Below, in pieces: positions 48,456-56,958 of a stretch of DNA of 64,000 nucleotides. The notes below the pieces were generated by a model. That model was not told the DNA's origin. It was given only the letters and a program-made list of their open reading frames with translations, and did no database searches. This stretch comes from an uncultured Campylobacter sp. GTDB lineage: Bacteria; Campylobacterota; Campylobacteria; Campylobacterales; Campylobacteraceae. The stretch covers positions 62,001 to 126,000 of the forward strand of contig NZ_CALHVN010000040.1 in the NCBI RefSeq assembly GCF_938039245.1, in the 5' to 3' direction. Position 1 is the first letter of the stretch; each line of letters opens with the position of its first letter. Position numbers and translations under genes: made by a program.

Positions 48456-49628
48456 TTATGCTTGCCACCGCAGCCTAAACGTCGTTTCTTTGCCGGATTC
48501 GCTTTCGCATGTTACGGATATGGCGTTGTTTTCGCAGGCTCTTTTGACCAAATTTAGCCCGATACCAAAGCCGCCTTGGTCTTCGTTAAACCTCGTGTAT
48601 CGCTCGAAAATTTTATCTTGCTGCTCTTTGCTGAGCCCCTCGCCGCTATTTGAGATTTTTAGCTCGCCGTCTTGCAAACTAACCGCGACGTAGCCGCCTT
48701 GGTTTGCGTATTTTACGGCGTTGCTTAGTAGGTTATCCACTGCACGTTTTAGCTCATAGCCGTTTGCATTTATGAGAGCGTCTTTTAAATTTAGCCTTAA
48801 ATCAAGCCCTCGTTTAGCAAAAAACGGAGCAAAAAATTCGAGTCGCTCGTTTAAAATATCTTTCAAATTTAGCTCCTCTTTTGGTGCGCAGCGCTCGGCA
48901 CCAAAGGATAAATACGTGAGGTCCTCATAGGTACGGCTTAGCGTTTTGGCGGCGGTTTGGATGTTGTTTAGGCGCTTTAGATTTCTCTGGCTTAGGCTAC
49001 TTTTATCTGCCGTTTCGATGCTCATAAGTATGACGCTAAGGGGCGCGTTTATCTCGTGAGTAGAGTCTTTTATAAAGCGATTTAGCGCGGCGATCTTGGC
49101 GTGTAGCGGCGCTAGCGCGGTCTTTGCTAGATAAAAGGCGATTATCATGATGACGCCTAAAACGATAAGCAAATTTAGCGCCGTACGCAGTCGCAGCAAA
49201 TTTAGCTCGCTCGTGACGTCCTTGCCGATTAGCGCGATCTTTGCCGTGGCTAGCTCGTCCGCGCCGCCTTCGTCCATGTTTTGTAGCGCCTCAAATATCG
49301 TCGCCTTGCCGTCCGATACGACCGTGCTACTCTGGACGTCGTCAAATTTAGCGCAGCCCGCCTCGCCGTATAAAATTTGACCGCTTTTAGCTACGATGCA
49401 GGCTTTGACGTCTTTTTCGGCGGTAAAGCTTTTTACTGCGCCAAGCCCGTACATGCGCGCTTTCATGTAGATACCCATCTTGATCTCTTTTAGATTTTTT
49501 ACCTCGTTTGAGATGAGGGCTTCCTTTTTCATTTTATAGTCGTTCGTAAAGAAATACCCCAAAAATAGGGTGCTAGTGATGAGATAAAGCGAGAGGATTT
49601 TAGCTATAACGGCAGAGCGCTCAGACAT
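48456..49628 (-). CDS. Sensor histidine kinase
   Basis: The 390-residue membrane kinase has an N-terminal membrane helix (~10-27), a periplasmic sensing domain of ~110 residues with two Cys (CIVAKSGQILYGEAGC), a second membrane helix (~145-165), and a dimerisation/phosphoacceptor helix with STHEINAPLSVIL (His). The ATP-binding domain has AVDNLLSNAVKY (N box), the SNSGEGLSKEQQDKIFERY region and GFGIGLNLVK (G box). The start overlaps the response regulator by eight bases. The signal is unknown. Confidence 0.93.
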   Translation of the reverse strand: MSERSAVIAKILSLYLITSTLFLGYFFTNDYKMKKEALISNEVKNLKEIKMGIYMKARMYGLGAVKSFTAEKDVKACIVAKSGQILYGEAGCAKFDDVQSSTVVSDGKATIFEALQNMDEGGADELATAKIALIGKDVTSELNLLRLRTALNLLIVLGVIMIIAFYLAKTALAPLHAKIAALNRFIKDSTHEINAPLSVILMSIETADKSSLSQRNLKRLNNIQTAAKTLSRTYEDLTYLSFGAERCAPKEELNLKDILNERLEFFAPFFAKRGLDLRLNLKDALINANGYELKRAVDNLLSNAVKYANQGGYVAVSLQDGELKISNSGEGLSKEQQDKIFERYTRFNEDQGGFGIGLNLVKRACENNAISVTCESESGKETTFRLRWQA

Positions 49629-50283
49629 AGATATAGCCGTCGCCGCGCCTATTTATGATCGCGTCCTTGCCTAAAATGCGGCGTAAGTTTTTGACGTAAA
49701 CTCGCAGGCTCAGCTCGCTGGGCTCTTCGCCGTAGTTCCAAATTTTCTCAAATATCGTCTCCTTGCTCAGCAGCGTGTTTTTATTTTCCAAAAATAGCGC
49801 CAAAAGTTCGCTTTCTTTGTTTGAGAGGTTTACGATTTGCCCGTTTTGCCTTAGCGTTTTGGAGCTTGGATAGAATTTATATCCATCGTTAAGCTCGATA
49901 AATTCGTCATTTACGTGAGAAAATTTGCGCTTGAGTAAAATTTGAATACGAAGCAAAAGCTCTTTTAGCTCGTACGGCTTTTTAAGGTAGTCGTCGCAGC
50001 CGCTTTTGTAGCCGATCTCTAGGTCTTGCAGCGCGTTTAGCGAGGTGGTAAAGATCGCAGGCGTGTCGTCGCCAAGCCGCCTAAGTTCGCGCAAAAGGGA
50101 GAAACCGTCGCCTTTAGGTAGCTTGACGTCGAGGATGAGGATATCAAAATTTCGCTCGTAGGCGGTATCTAGAGCTGCTTTAGCATCGGCGCGAACGGTC
50201 ACGTCGTAGCCTTGTTCGCTCAGATACTCGTTGATGAGTTCGCTTAGCGTCTCATCGTCCTCTACGAGCAAAATTTGCGTCAT
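49621..50283 (-). CDS. OmpR-family response regulator
   Basis: The 220-residue regulator has a receiver domain (~1-115) with DILILDVKLPKGDGFSLL (phospho-Asp), VEDDE near the N-terminus, FTTSLN and the YLKKPYELKELL Lys. A winged-helix output domain (~125-220) has LSNKESELLALFLENKNTLLSKE and LRVYVKNLRRILG. Its ATG shares an A with the stop of the preceding MxKDx repeat protein (TAATG), showing tight coupling. It probably binds the direct repeats at 50574-50590. Confidence 0.94.
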   Translation of the reverse strand: MTQILLVEDDETLSELINEYLSEQGYDVTVRADAKAALDTAYERNFDILILDVKLPKGDGFSLLRELRRLGDDTPAIFTTSLNALQDLEIGYKSGCDDYLKKPYELKELLLRIQILLKRKFSHVNDEFIELNDGYKFYPSSKTLRQNGQIVNLSNKESELLALFLENKNTLLSKETIFEKIWNYGEEPSELSLRVYVKNLRRILGKDAIINRRGDGYIYV

Positions 50284-50528
50284 TACATCTTATCCTTTTT
50301 CATATCTTTCATATCGTCTTTCTTTTTACCCATATCGTCTTTCATCTCTTTCATGTCGCCCTTCATTTCGTCCTTTTTTATCATCATATCGTCTTTTTTC
50401 TCCATCATGGCGTCTTTCTTTTCCATCATGGTATCTTTTTTCTCCATCATATCGCCTTTCATCTCGGCGGCAAAGATAGAACCTGTAACGAACAACGCGC
50501 TAAGCGCAACTAAAGCTAACTTTTTCAT
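50283..50528 (-). CDS. Periplasmic MxKDx repeat protein co-transcribed with a two-component system
   Basis: The 81-residue protein has a clear signal peptide (MKKLALVALSALFVTGSIFA, cut after AA). The mature ~59 residues are repeats of MMEKKDxMMEKKD and MKDDM type: Met, Lys, Asp and Glu make up nearly all. This matches the pentapeptide MXKDX repeat family. Metal (Cu or Fe) binding by Met/Asp is plausible but untested. It is first in an operon with the response regulator and kinase, so it may be a sensory accessory or an output of the system. AAAGGAG precedes the ATG. Confidence 0.85.
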   Translation of the reverse strand: MKKLALVALSALFVTGSIFAAEMKGDMMEKKDTMMEKKDAMMEKKDDMMIKKDEMKGDMKEMKDDMGKKKDDMKDMKKDKM

Positions 50529-50573
50529 AGCATCTCCTTTAAGAAAATTTATGATGGAAGTTTAGCCAAGAAA

Positions 50574-50590
50574 CGTGAAACGAGCGTGAA
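50574..50590 (-). promoter_or_regulatory. Direct repeats, probable response-regulator site
   Basis: TTCACG occurs twice on the minus strand (50585-50590 and 50574-50579), spaced by 11 bases. This is the spacing used by OmpR-type dimers. It lies in the -35 area of the MxKDx operon, with a weak -10 (CATAAA) near 50550. Confidence 0.5.
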
Positions 50591-50591
50591 T

Positions 50592-51503
50592 TTACGCCAT
50601 CAAGCTAAAAACGTACGATAAAAGCGGTAGGCTAATAAAGCTAAACGCGACTCCGACGGCTACTGCGGCGACAGCTAGCTGGCTATCAAGCTCTGCTTTC
50701 ATGATCATCGCGCTTGCTAGCACCATCGGCGGCATGGCGCACTGCAGGATACCGATCATCCAAATTTGACCGAAATTTACGCCAAAAACTATCGTGACTA
50801 ATATAAAAATAAAAGGCGCTAGCAACATCTTGCCTGCGATTACCACGGCCGTTGATTTGTAGCAGCTCTTGATACTGCGAAATCCAAGTCCGATGCCGAT
50901 CGCAAAAAGAGCGACGGGAACGACGCTTTGCGCAAAAAGCGTAAGCGCGTCAAATAGCACCTTTGGAAGCGGAACACCGCGGAGCAAAAAGCCCAAAATA
51001 AGCGCGACAAACGGCGGAAATTTAATCACTTTCATAACGTTTTGCACGAGCGAAACCTTTGCCGGAGCGCCGAAAGCCAGGATAAAAGGCCCAAAAATGC
51101 TAATCGGGATCGAGGTGGCTAACTGATCGTAAAAGATAACTTCGTTCATCGCGTCCTCGCCGAAAAAACCCTTGATAATAGGCATGCCCATAAATACGGT
51201 ATTTCCGAACATCCCGAGCAGTACGGCGCTCACGGTCGTGGCTTTGTTAAATTTTAAAAATCTGCATGCCAAAAATATCGCCGCAGCGCCCAGCATCGAA
51301 CAGGCAAAACCCGTGGCGATGACGTTAATGAGCGTGGTGTCGATGTTTACGTGGTAAATTTTATCGAAAATCAGCGCCGGAAGCGCGAAGCAAAGCGCGT
51401 AGTTTATGAAAACGGAGGCGTTTTTTTGCTCAAAGACCTTAAATTTTTTCGCCCCGTAGCCTGAGGCAATAATGATAAAAATAGATAATAATTGCGTAAA
51501 CAT
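50592..51503 (-). CDS. AEC family transporter (auxin efflux carrier-like)
   Basis: The 303-residue inner membrane permease has ten hydrophobic helices. N-terminal MFTQLLSIFIIIASGYGAKKFKVFE and ALCFALPALIFDKIY, with GNTVFMGMPIIKGFFGEDA and FAIGIGLGFRS, are characteristic of AEC (YwkB/MdcF type). A substrate such as a dicarboxylate or malonate cannot be assigned. It ends just before the regulator-binding repeats of the next operon; it is probably a separate unit. Confidence 0.88.
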   Translation of the reverse strand: MFTQLLSIFIIIASGYGAKKFKVFEQKNASVFINYALCFALPALIFDKIYHVNIDTTLINVIATGFACSMLGAAAIFLACRFLKFNKATTVSAVLLGMFGNTVFMGMPIIKGFFGEDAMNEVIFYDQLATSIPISIFGPFILAFGAPAKVSLVQNVMKVIKFPPFVALILGFLLRGVPLPKVLFDALTLFAQSVVPVALFAIGIGLGFRSIKSCYKSTAVVIAGKMLLAPFIFILVTIVFGVNFGQIWMIGILQCAMPPMVLASAMIMKAELDSQLAVAAVAVGVAFSFISLPLLSYVFSLMA

Positions 51504-51612
51504 TTGCGTAATCCGAGTTATAAATTTTAAAAACGCGATTATACGGCGGCTAGCATTAAAGAAAAATAAAATTTAGTTGAATTACTTAACATCGCCTTAA
51601 CGCATTTTTGTA

Positions 51613-51618
51613 TATAAT
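51613..51618 (+). promoter_or_regulatory. -10 box of the macAB operon
   Basis: TATAAT, ~32 bases upstream of the macA ATG, in a gap between divergent genes. No clear -35. Confidence 0.45.
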
Positions 51619-51649
51619 CGCGCATTTTAAATTAAATAAAGCGAGAAAA

Positions 51650-52858
51650 ATGAAGAAATTTATCAAATTTATCGTCATAGCAGCTATTTTGGCGGGTGCG
51701 GGCTATTATTTTTACGATAAGAATAACGTCCCGCAGGGCGATCAGTTTATCACCTCAAAAGCCGTTCGCGGCGAGCTGGTTAAAAGCATCGAAAGCAACG
51801 GCGAGATTTACGCTACCGAGCTAATCGACGTGGGCGCACAGGTCGGCGGCCAGATCAAAAAACTCTACGTAAAGCTCGGCGACGTCGTAAAAGCCGGAGA
51901 TATGATAGCTGAAATCGACTCTGCGACCCAGCAAAATAACGTAGATACCAAAAAAGCCCAGCTTGGAATTTACGAAGCGAAGTTAAATTCGGCCAAAGTC
52001 GCGCTTGAAATCTCAAAAACCAAATTTAAGCGCGAGCAAGAGCTTTTTGCCAAAAACGCAACCTCAAAAGAGGAGTTTGAAAACGCTAAAAACACCCTAG
52101 CCGCAAACGAAGCCTCGCTAAAAGAGATCGAGGCGCAAATCGTGCAGGCTAAAATCTCTCTAAACACCGCTCAGATCGACCTTGGCTACACTAAAATCAC
52201 TGCTCCAAAAGACGGCGTCGTGGTCTCCGTGCAGGTCGAAGAGGGGCAAACCGTAAACTCAAACCAAACTACGCCCACTATCGTAAATATCGCCGATCTA
52301 AGCAAAGTGCTGCTAAAAATGGAGATCGCCGAGGGCGACATAACTAAAATCAAAGTCGGCTCAAAAGTCGAATACTCGATACTATCCGAGCCGAATCGTA
52401 AATTTTACGCCCAAATTAGCTCGATTGATCCCGGTCTAACCACGCTAAGTAACGGCAAATACAAAACCACCTCAAGCTCGGGCTCTACTACCTCAAGCTC
52501 TAGCAGTTCGGCGATCTACTACTACGCTAAGGCCGTGGTAGATAATCCTGACGGCACGCTAAGGATCGGTATGACTACGCAAAACACAATCATCCTAGAT
52601 AGCGCTAAAGATGCCGTCATAGTGCCCTCTATAGCCGTTAAAAACGAAGAGGGTAAAAGCGTAGTCTACGTGCTAAAAAGAGATAAAAACGGACTAGAAA
52701 CGGCCGAGCGAAGATGGGTGCAAACGGGACTAATCGATAGCCTAAAAACTCAAATTTTAAGCGGAGTAGAGGAGGGCGAGGAGGTCGTAACGAAGCAAAA
52801 CTCGGCGGCTGAAATCAGCGAAATGCTCGAAAAAGAAAAAAGAAGAATGAAGTTCTAA
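51650..52858 (+). CDS. macA: Membrane fusion protein MacA
   Basis: The 402-residue periplasmic adapter for the MacB ABC exporter has an N-terminal membrane anchor (FIKFIVIAAILAGAGYYFYD). The lipoyl halves (ELIDVGAQVGGQIKKLYVKLGDVVKAGD, and DLGYTKITAPKDGVVVSVQVEEGQTV) surround a long helical hairpin (~90-160). The beta-barrel and membrane-proximal domains follow. An internal Ser/Thr run (TTSSSGSTTSSSSSS, ~285-300) is unusual. The start is the ATG at 51650; an in-frame upstream ATG lies before the -10 box. Followed nine bases later by macB. Confidence 0.93.
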   Translation: MKKFIKFIVIAAILAGAGYYFYDKNNVPQGDQFITSKAVRGELVKSIESNGEIYATELIDVGAQVGGQIKKLYVKLGDVVKAGDMIAEIDSATQQNNVDTKKAQLGIYEAKLNSAKVALEISKTKFKREQELFAKNATSKEEFENAKNTLAANEASLKEIEAQIVQAKISLNTAQIDLGYTKITAPKDGVVVSVQVEEGQTVNSNQTTPTIVNIADLSKVLLKMEIAEGDITKIKVGSKVEYSILSEPNRKFYAQISSIDPGLTTLSNGKYKTTSSSGSTTSSSSSSAIYYYAKAVVDNPDGTLRIGMTTQNTIILDSAKDAVIVPSIAVKNEEGKSVVYVLKRDKNGLETAERRWVQTGLIDSLKTQILSGVEEGEEVVTKQNSAAEISEMLEKEKRRMKF

Positions 52859-52867
52859 GGCTAAGTC

Positions 52868-54805
52868 TTGAAAAATTTGATAGAACTTAAAAATTTAAGC
52901 AAGAAATTTAAACTCGGCGATAACGTATTTGACGCACTAAAAGACGTAAATTTAACCATAAAAAAGGGCGAGTTTATCGCTATCATTGGTCAAAGCGGAT
53001 CGGGAAAATCTACGCTCATGAACATCCTTGGCTGCCTAGACAACCCAAGCGGCGGGCAATATCTGCTAGAAGAGCGCGACATATCTAAATTTGAAGGCGA
53101 CGAGCTAGCGCGTTTACGCAGAGAAAAATTCGGCTTTATCTTTCAGCGCTACAACCTTTTATCTACCCTAACTACGCTGCAAAACGTGGCTTTGCCTAGC
53201 GTGTATGCGGGCGTTTCTAAAAAAGAGCGCGAGAAAAAGGCCGGCGAGCTTTTAGAGGGGCTGGGGCTTGGCGAAAAGCTGCAAAATTTGCCTAGTAAAC
53301 TTAGCGGCGGACAGCAGCAGCGAGTCTCGATCGCTAGGGCGCTCATAAACGGCGGCGAGATCATCCTAGCAGACGAGCCGACGGGTGCGCTAGATAGCAA
53401 AAGCGGCCTCATGGTGATGGAAATTTTAACGAATTTGCACAAGCAAGGCCATACCATCATCATCGTCACGCACGACCCAAATATCGCCGCATACGCAAAC
53501 CGCGTCATCGAGATAAAAGACGGTAAAATTTTGAGCGATACGGTAAAAAGCGAGGAAATTTTCACTTCCGAAAAACCGTCGCCGAAGCAAAAAAATATCT
53601 TTAGCTTTTACAAAGATCAGTTTATCGAGAGCTTTAAAATGTCGATAAACGCAATTCTTAGCCATAAACTGCGCTCGGCTCTAACGATGCTTGGCATCAT
53701 TATCGGCATCACGTCAGTCATCTGCGTCGTGGCGCTAGGGCAGGGCTCGCAGGAGCAGATACTCTCCGATATCCGCGGTATCGGTACTAACACGATCGAT
53801 ATCCTAAACGGCAAGGGTTTTGGCGATATGCGCTCGGAACGGGTGAAAAATTTGACCGTTAGCGACGCGGCAATGCTATCTAAGCAAGACTATCTAGATA
53901 GCGTCACGCCAAACGCCTCCGCTAGCGGTACGCTCACCTATGGCAATAAATCAGCCTCGGCTACGATTAAAGGCGGTAGCGAGGAGAGCCTAAACGTCAT
54001 GGGTTACAAGGTAGAGGCCGGGCGGGTATTTACCGCCCAAGAGGTCGCAGAGTCGGCGTCCGTGATCGTGATAGATCAGCCCACTAGGGAGCAGTTTTTC
54101 GCAGACGAAGATCCGCTGGGCAAGACCGTGCTTTTTAACAAACGCCCCTTTAAAATCATCGGCGTAGTGGCAAAAAACGACAATATGTTCGCAGACTCCA
54201 GCACCCTGCGCACGTTTTCTACCTATACGGCGGTCATAAACAAACTAACGGGCGATAGGCACCTATCGTCAATCACGGTTAAGGTTAAAGATAACGTAAA
54301 CGCACAAATCGCCGAGCAGAGCTTAACGGAAATTTTAACCGCCAAGCACGGCAAAAAGGACTTTTTCACCAGAAACTCCGATACGATCAAAAAAACGATC
54401 GAGGAGACGACTAGGACCATGACGCTGCTGATCTCTTGTATCGCCTTTATCTCGCTGCTAGTGGGCGGTATCGGCGTGATGAATATCATGCTAGTCTCCG
54501 TAACCGAGCGCACTAAGGAAATCGGCATCAGGATGGCGATCGGCGCGCGTCAGGGAAATATCTTAGAGCAGTTTTTGATCGAGGCGGTACTACTATGCCT
54601 CATCGGCGGACTAATCGGCGTCGGGACGGCGTTTGGTATCGGCTATCTAGCGGAAAATTTCGCGCCCGGCGTAAAGATGATATTTTCGCAGACTTCTATC
54701 GTGGTCGCGCTTGCGGTTTCTAGCGCGATAGGCGTGATATTTGGCTACATGCCGGCTCGCAGCGCCTCAAAACTAAATCCGATCGACGCTCTAACAAGGG
54801 AATAA
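52868..54805 (+). CDS. macB: Macrolide export ABC transporter MacB
   Basis: The 645-residue fused ABC half-transporter has an ATPase domain (~1-230) with Walker A GQSGSGKS, Q-loop FGFIFQRYNLL, signature LSGGQQQR, Walker B IILADEPTGALD and the H-loop THDPN. The membrane part has helix 1 after ~residue 270, a large periplasmic domain (~300-520) and three C-terminal helices with GGIGVMNIMLVSVTERTKEIGIRMAIGA (FtsX family). It begins with TTG. It exports macrolides or enterotoxins in other bacteria; the substrate here is not known. Confidence 0.94.
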   Translation: MKNLIELKNLSKKFKLGDNVFDALKDVNLTIKKGEFIAIIGQSGSGKSTLMNILGCLDNPSGGQYLLEERDISKFEGDELARLRREKFGFIFQRYNLLSTLTTLQNVALPSVYAGVSKKEREKKAGELLEGLGLGEKLQNLPSKLSGGQQQRVSIARALINGGEIILADEPTGALDSKSGLMVMEILTNLHKQGHTIIIVTHDPNIAAYANRVIEIKDGKILSDTVKSEEIFTSEKPSPKQKNIFSFYKDQFIESFKMSINAILSHKLRSALTMLGIIIGITSVICVVALGQGSQEQILSDIRGIGTNTIDILNGKGFGDMRSERVKNLTVSDAAMLSKQDYLDSVTPNASASGTLTYGNKSASATIKGGSEESLNVMGYKVEAGRVFTAQEVAESASVIVIDQPTREQFFADEDPLGKTVLFNKRPFKIIGVVAKNDNMFADSSTLRTFSTYTAVINKLTGDRHLSSITVKVKDNVNAQIAEQSLTEILTAKHGKKDFFTRNSDTIKKTIEETTRTMTLLISCIAFISLLVGGIGVMNIMLVSVTERTKEIGIRMAIGARQGNILEQFLIEAVLLCLIGGLIGVGTAFGIGYLAENFAPGVKMIFSQTSIVVALAVSSAIGVIFGYMPARSASKLNPIDALTRE

Positions 54806-54806
54806 A

Positions 54807-56150
54807 ATGAAAAAAATCTCCATAATCCTAGCCGCCTTTTTGCTCGGCGGCTGCGCGGTAACGCAGATAAACGAAAACTACGAGCAAATTTTGCTAAAAG
54901 AGGACGCAAGCGCCGATATAAAAATAAACCGCGAGTGGTGGACGGGCTACGGCCAAGCGCGCCTAAACGAGCTAATCGGCCTTGCGCTAAAAAATAATAT
55001 CGATCTGGCAAAATCGGCCATCGCCGTAAATAAAGCCTTAGCGCAAGCAGGCGTCTTGCAGGCTGATCTCGTGCCTAGCTTTAACGCAAATTTGGGCGCA
55101 GAAACGGGGAAAAATATAAAAACGGGCGGCAGCTGGAGCGAGAGCTATAAAAGCGGCATCTCGCTAAGCTATGAGATCGATCTGTGGCGCAAGCTCGCAA
55201 ACTCCGCAGACGCCGCCATGTGGGAGGCTAACGCGACTAAATACGACCTAGAGGCCGCCAGGCTCGCGCTCATTAACTCCGTCGCGGATGCGTATTTTGA
55301 AGCGAAGTATCAAAAAGAGAGCATAAATCTATACGAAAAAACGCTAAAAAACTACGAAGAGCTAGAAGCTATCGTAAAGGCTAAATTTGAGCTCGGCAAA
55401 GAAGAGGAGCTAAGCCTAAAGCAAGTAAAAAGCTCGGTAATCTCGGCTAAAAACAGAATTTTAAACGCGAGCAAGAGCCTTGATGCGGCGGAAAAAACGC
55501 TAAGAAATCTGCTAAACGTTAAACCCGAGTTTGAGTTAAATTTGAGCGGAAATTTAAGCGATATCTCGCCGCAGGGCGTAAATTTAAACGTGCCGCTTTA
55601 CGTTATCGGTGCGCGTCCCGACCTGCAAGCCGCGGTCTCGCGTATCAAAGAGGCGCTTTTGGGTGTTAAGGTTAGCGAAAAAAACTTCTATCCAAGCATC
55701 ACGGTAGGAGCTGGGCTTAGCGGAAGCGGAGATAGCGCGAGCGAGGGGCTTAAGCTAAATTTCTTAAGCGGAAATATCGCGATAAATTTGCCGTTTTTAA
55801 ACTACTCCAAGCTTAAATCAAAGCTAAAAATCTCCGAGCTTGAGTTTGAGACTATGAAGCTAAACTACGCGCAGACGCTAACTACCGCGCTAAACGAGAT
55901 CGACGCCGGCTATAAAAATCTGCAAAAAGACGAGGCGGTTTTGCGAAATTTAAACGAAAATTTGCGAAATCTAAGCTCTATCAGTGACATATACAAGCTC
56001 AAATACGACTACGGCAAAACGGAGTTAAAAAACTATCTAGAGGCGCAAAATTTGCTGCTTGAAGGCAGGATCAGCCTGATCGCTCAAAAATATAAAATTT
56101 TGCAAGACGAAATCGGTATCTATAAAGCGGCAGCTGGAAAAGCGGAGTAA
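54807..56150 (+). CDS. TolC/NodT-type outer membrane efflux lipoprotein
   Basis: This 447-residue outer membrane channel completes the MacAB-type machine. The lipobox (LLGGC) follows a short signal. The protein shows the NodT family repeats: WWTGYGQARLNELIGLALKNN, the LVPSFNANLGAE region, LAKSAIAVNKALAQAG, LGARPDLQAA-like VIGARPDLQAAVSRIKEALLGVKVSEKNFYPSI and FLNYSKLKSKLK. It lies one base after macB and is probably its partner. Confidence 0.93.
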   Translation: MKKISIILAAFLLGGCAVTQINENYEQILLKEDASADIKINREWWTGYGQARLNELIGLALKNNIDLAKSAIAVNKALAQAGVLQADLVPSFNANLGAETGKNIKTGGSWSESYKSGISLSYEIDLWRKLANSADAAMWEANATKYDLEAARLALINSVADAYFEAKYQKESINLYEKTLKNYEELEAIVKAKFELGKEEELSLKQVKSSVISAKNRILNASKSLDAAEKTLRNLLNVKPEFELNLSGNLSDISPQGVNLNVPLYVIGARPDLQAAVSRIKEALLGVKVSEKNFYPSITVGAGLSGSGDSASEGLKLNFLSGNIAINLPFLNYSKLKSKLKISELEFETMKLNYAQTLTTALNEIDAGYKNLQKDEAVLRNLNENLRNLSSISDIYKLKYDYGKTELKNYLEAQNLLLEGRISLIAQKYKILQDEIGIYKAAAGKAE

Positions 56151-56256
56151 ATTTGACTATGTCTTGCGCCTAATTTGCGGTTTTTTTGAGCGCGTTAAAT
56201 TTGCAAGAAATTTGACGGCGAGTTAAATTTAGCTAGCCGCAAACGACCTTGCAAAT

Positions 56257-56949
56257 TTACTCCCGCCGTTTGCCTAGAAAATAAAATAGCCCCGTCAGCG
56301 TAGCAAAAAGCGCAAGCATAGATCCGGCGACGATTGCCGTGCCGTTTTGAAAGCTGCCTAAAAACATCCCGTTCGTATTCATCCCGAAAAATCCCGTGAT
56401 AAAATTTAGCGGCAAAAATAGCGCCGAAAGTACCGTCAGGATATAGATGTTTCGGTTGATTTTGTCGTTTTTTAGGCTTTGTATATGCGCGTATATATCG
56501 TCTATCCTGGCGGCGTTTTCGCAGGCTGCGTTTTTTAGCACGCCGGCTTCGTAGACGTAGTTTTTGAGCTGTTTTTTAAGCCCCGGTCTTTCATTTTGAC
56601 AGATCGCCAGAGCCTCGTAAAAGTGCGAAATTTTGTTTTGAAATTTGCGTATTTCGTATTTTAAAATCGCGTGCTTTTTGATAAATTTAGTAAAATCCCT
56701 CTTGCCCGCGTAGATTTTCTCGTAGCTTTCAAGCTGGGCGGAGTGCTCGGCGATCTTGGCGCGAAACTCGCTCGTTATCTTTTTTACTACGCGGATAAAC
56801 TCCTCGGCGCCGCTCTGGCTGCCGTCCTGTGCGTAAATTTTGTCGTCTTTAAAGATAAATTTATAGTTTTGTTCGCTACCGTCCGTTACGAGATAGACGT
56901 ACTCGCACTCCTCGTCGTAAAAGTACCCAGAGATATCGCGCTCGCTCAC
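56257..56949 (-). CDS. CorA-like magnesium/cobalt transporter, short form
   Basis: This 230-residue inner membrane protein ends in the CorA C-terminal pattern: a helical cytosolic domain (~80-170), then a first membrane helix with ITGFFGMNTNGM (the GMN selectivity motif with the flanking FF) and a second helix. It is shorter than full CorA (~316), missing much of the N-terminal cytosolic domain. It follows tgt on the same strand with nine bases between. Mg2+ or another divalent cation is likely, but the short form may be regulatory. Confidence 0.8.
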   Translation of the reverse strand: MSERDISGYFYDEECEYVYLVTDGSEQNYKFIFKDDKIYAQDGSQSGAEEFIRVVKKITSEFRAKIAEHSAQLESYEKIYAGKRDFTKFIKKHAILKYEIRKFQNKISHFYEALAICQNERPGLKKQLKNYVYEAGVLKNAACENAARIDDIYAHIQSLKNDKINRNIYILTVLSALFLPLNFITGFFGMNTNGMFLGSFQNGTAIVAGSMLALFATLTGLFYFLGKRRE

Positions 56950-56958
56950 TGCTTTGCC

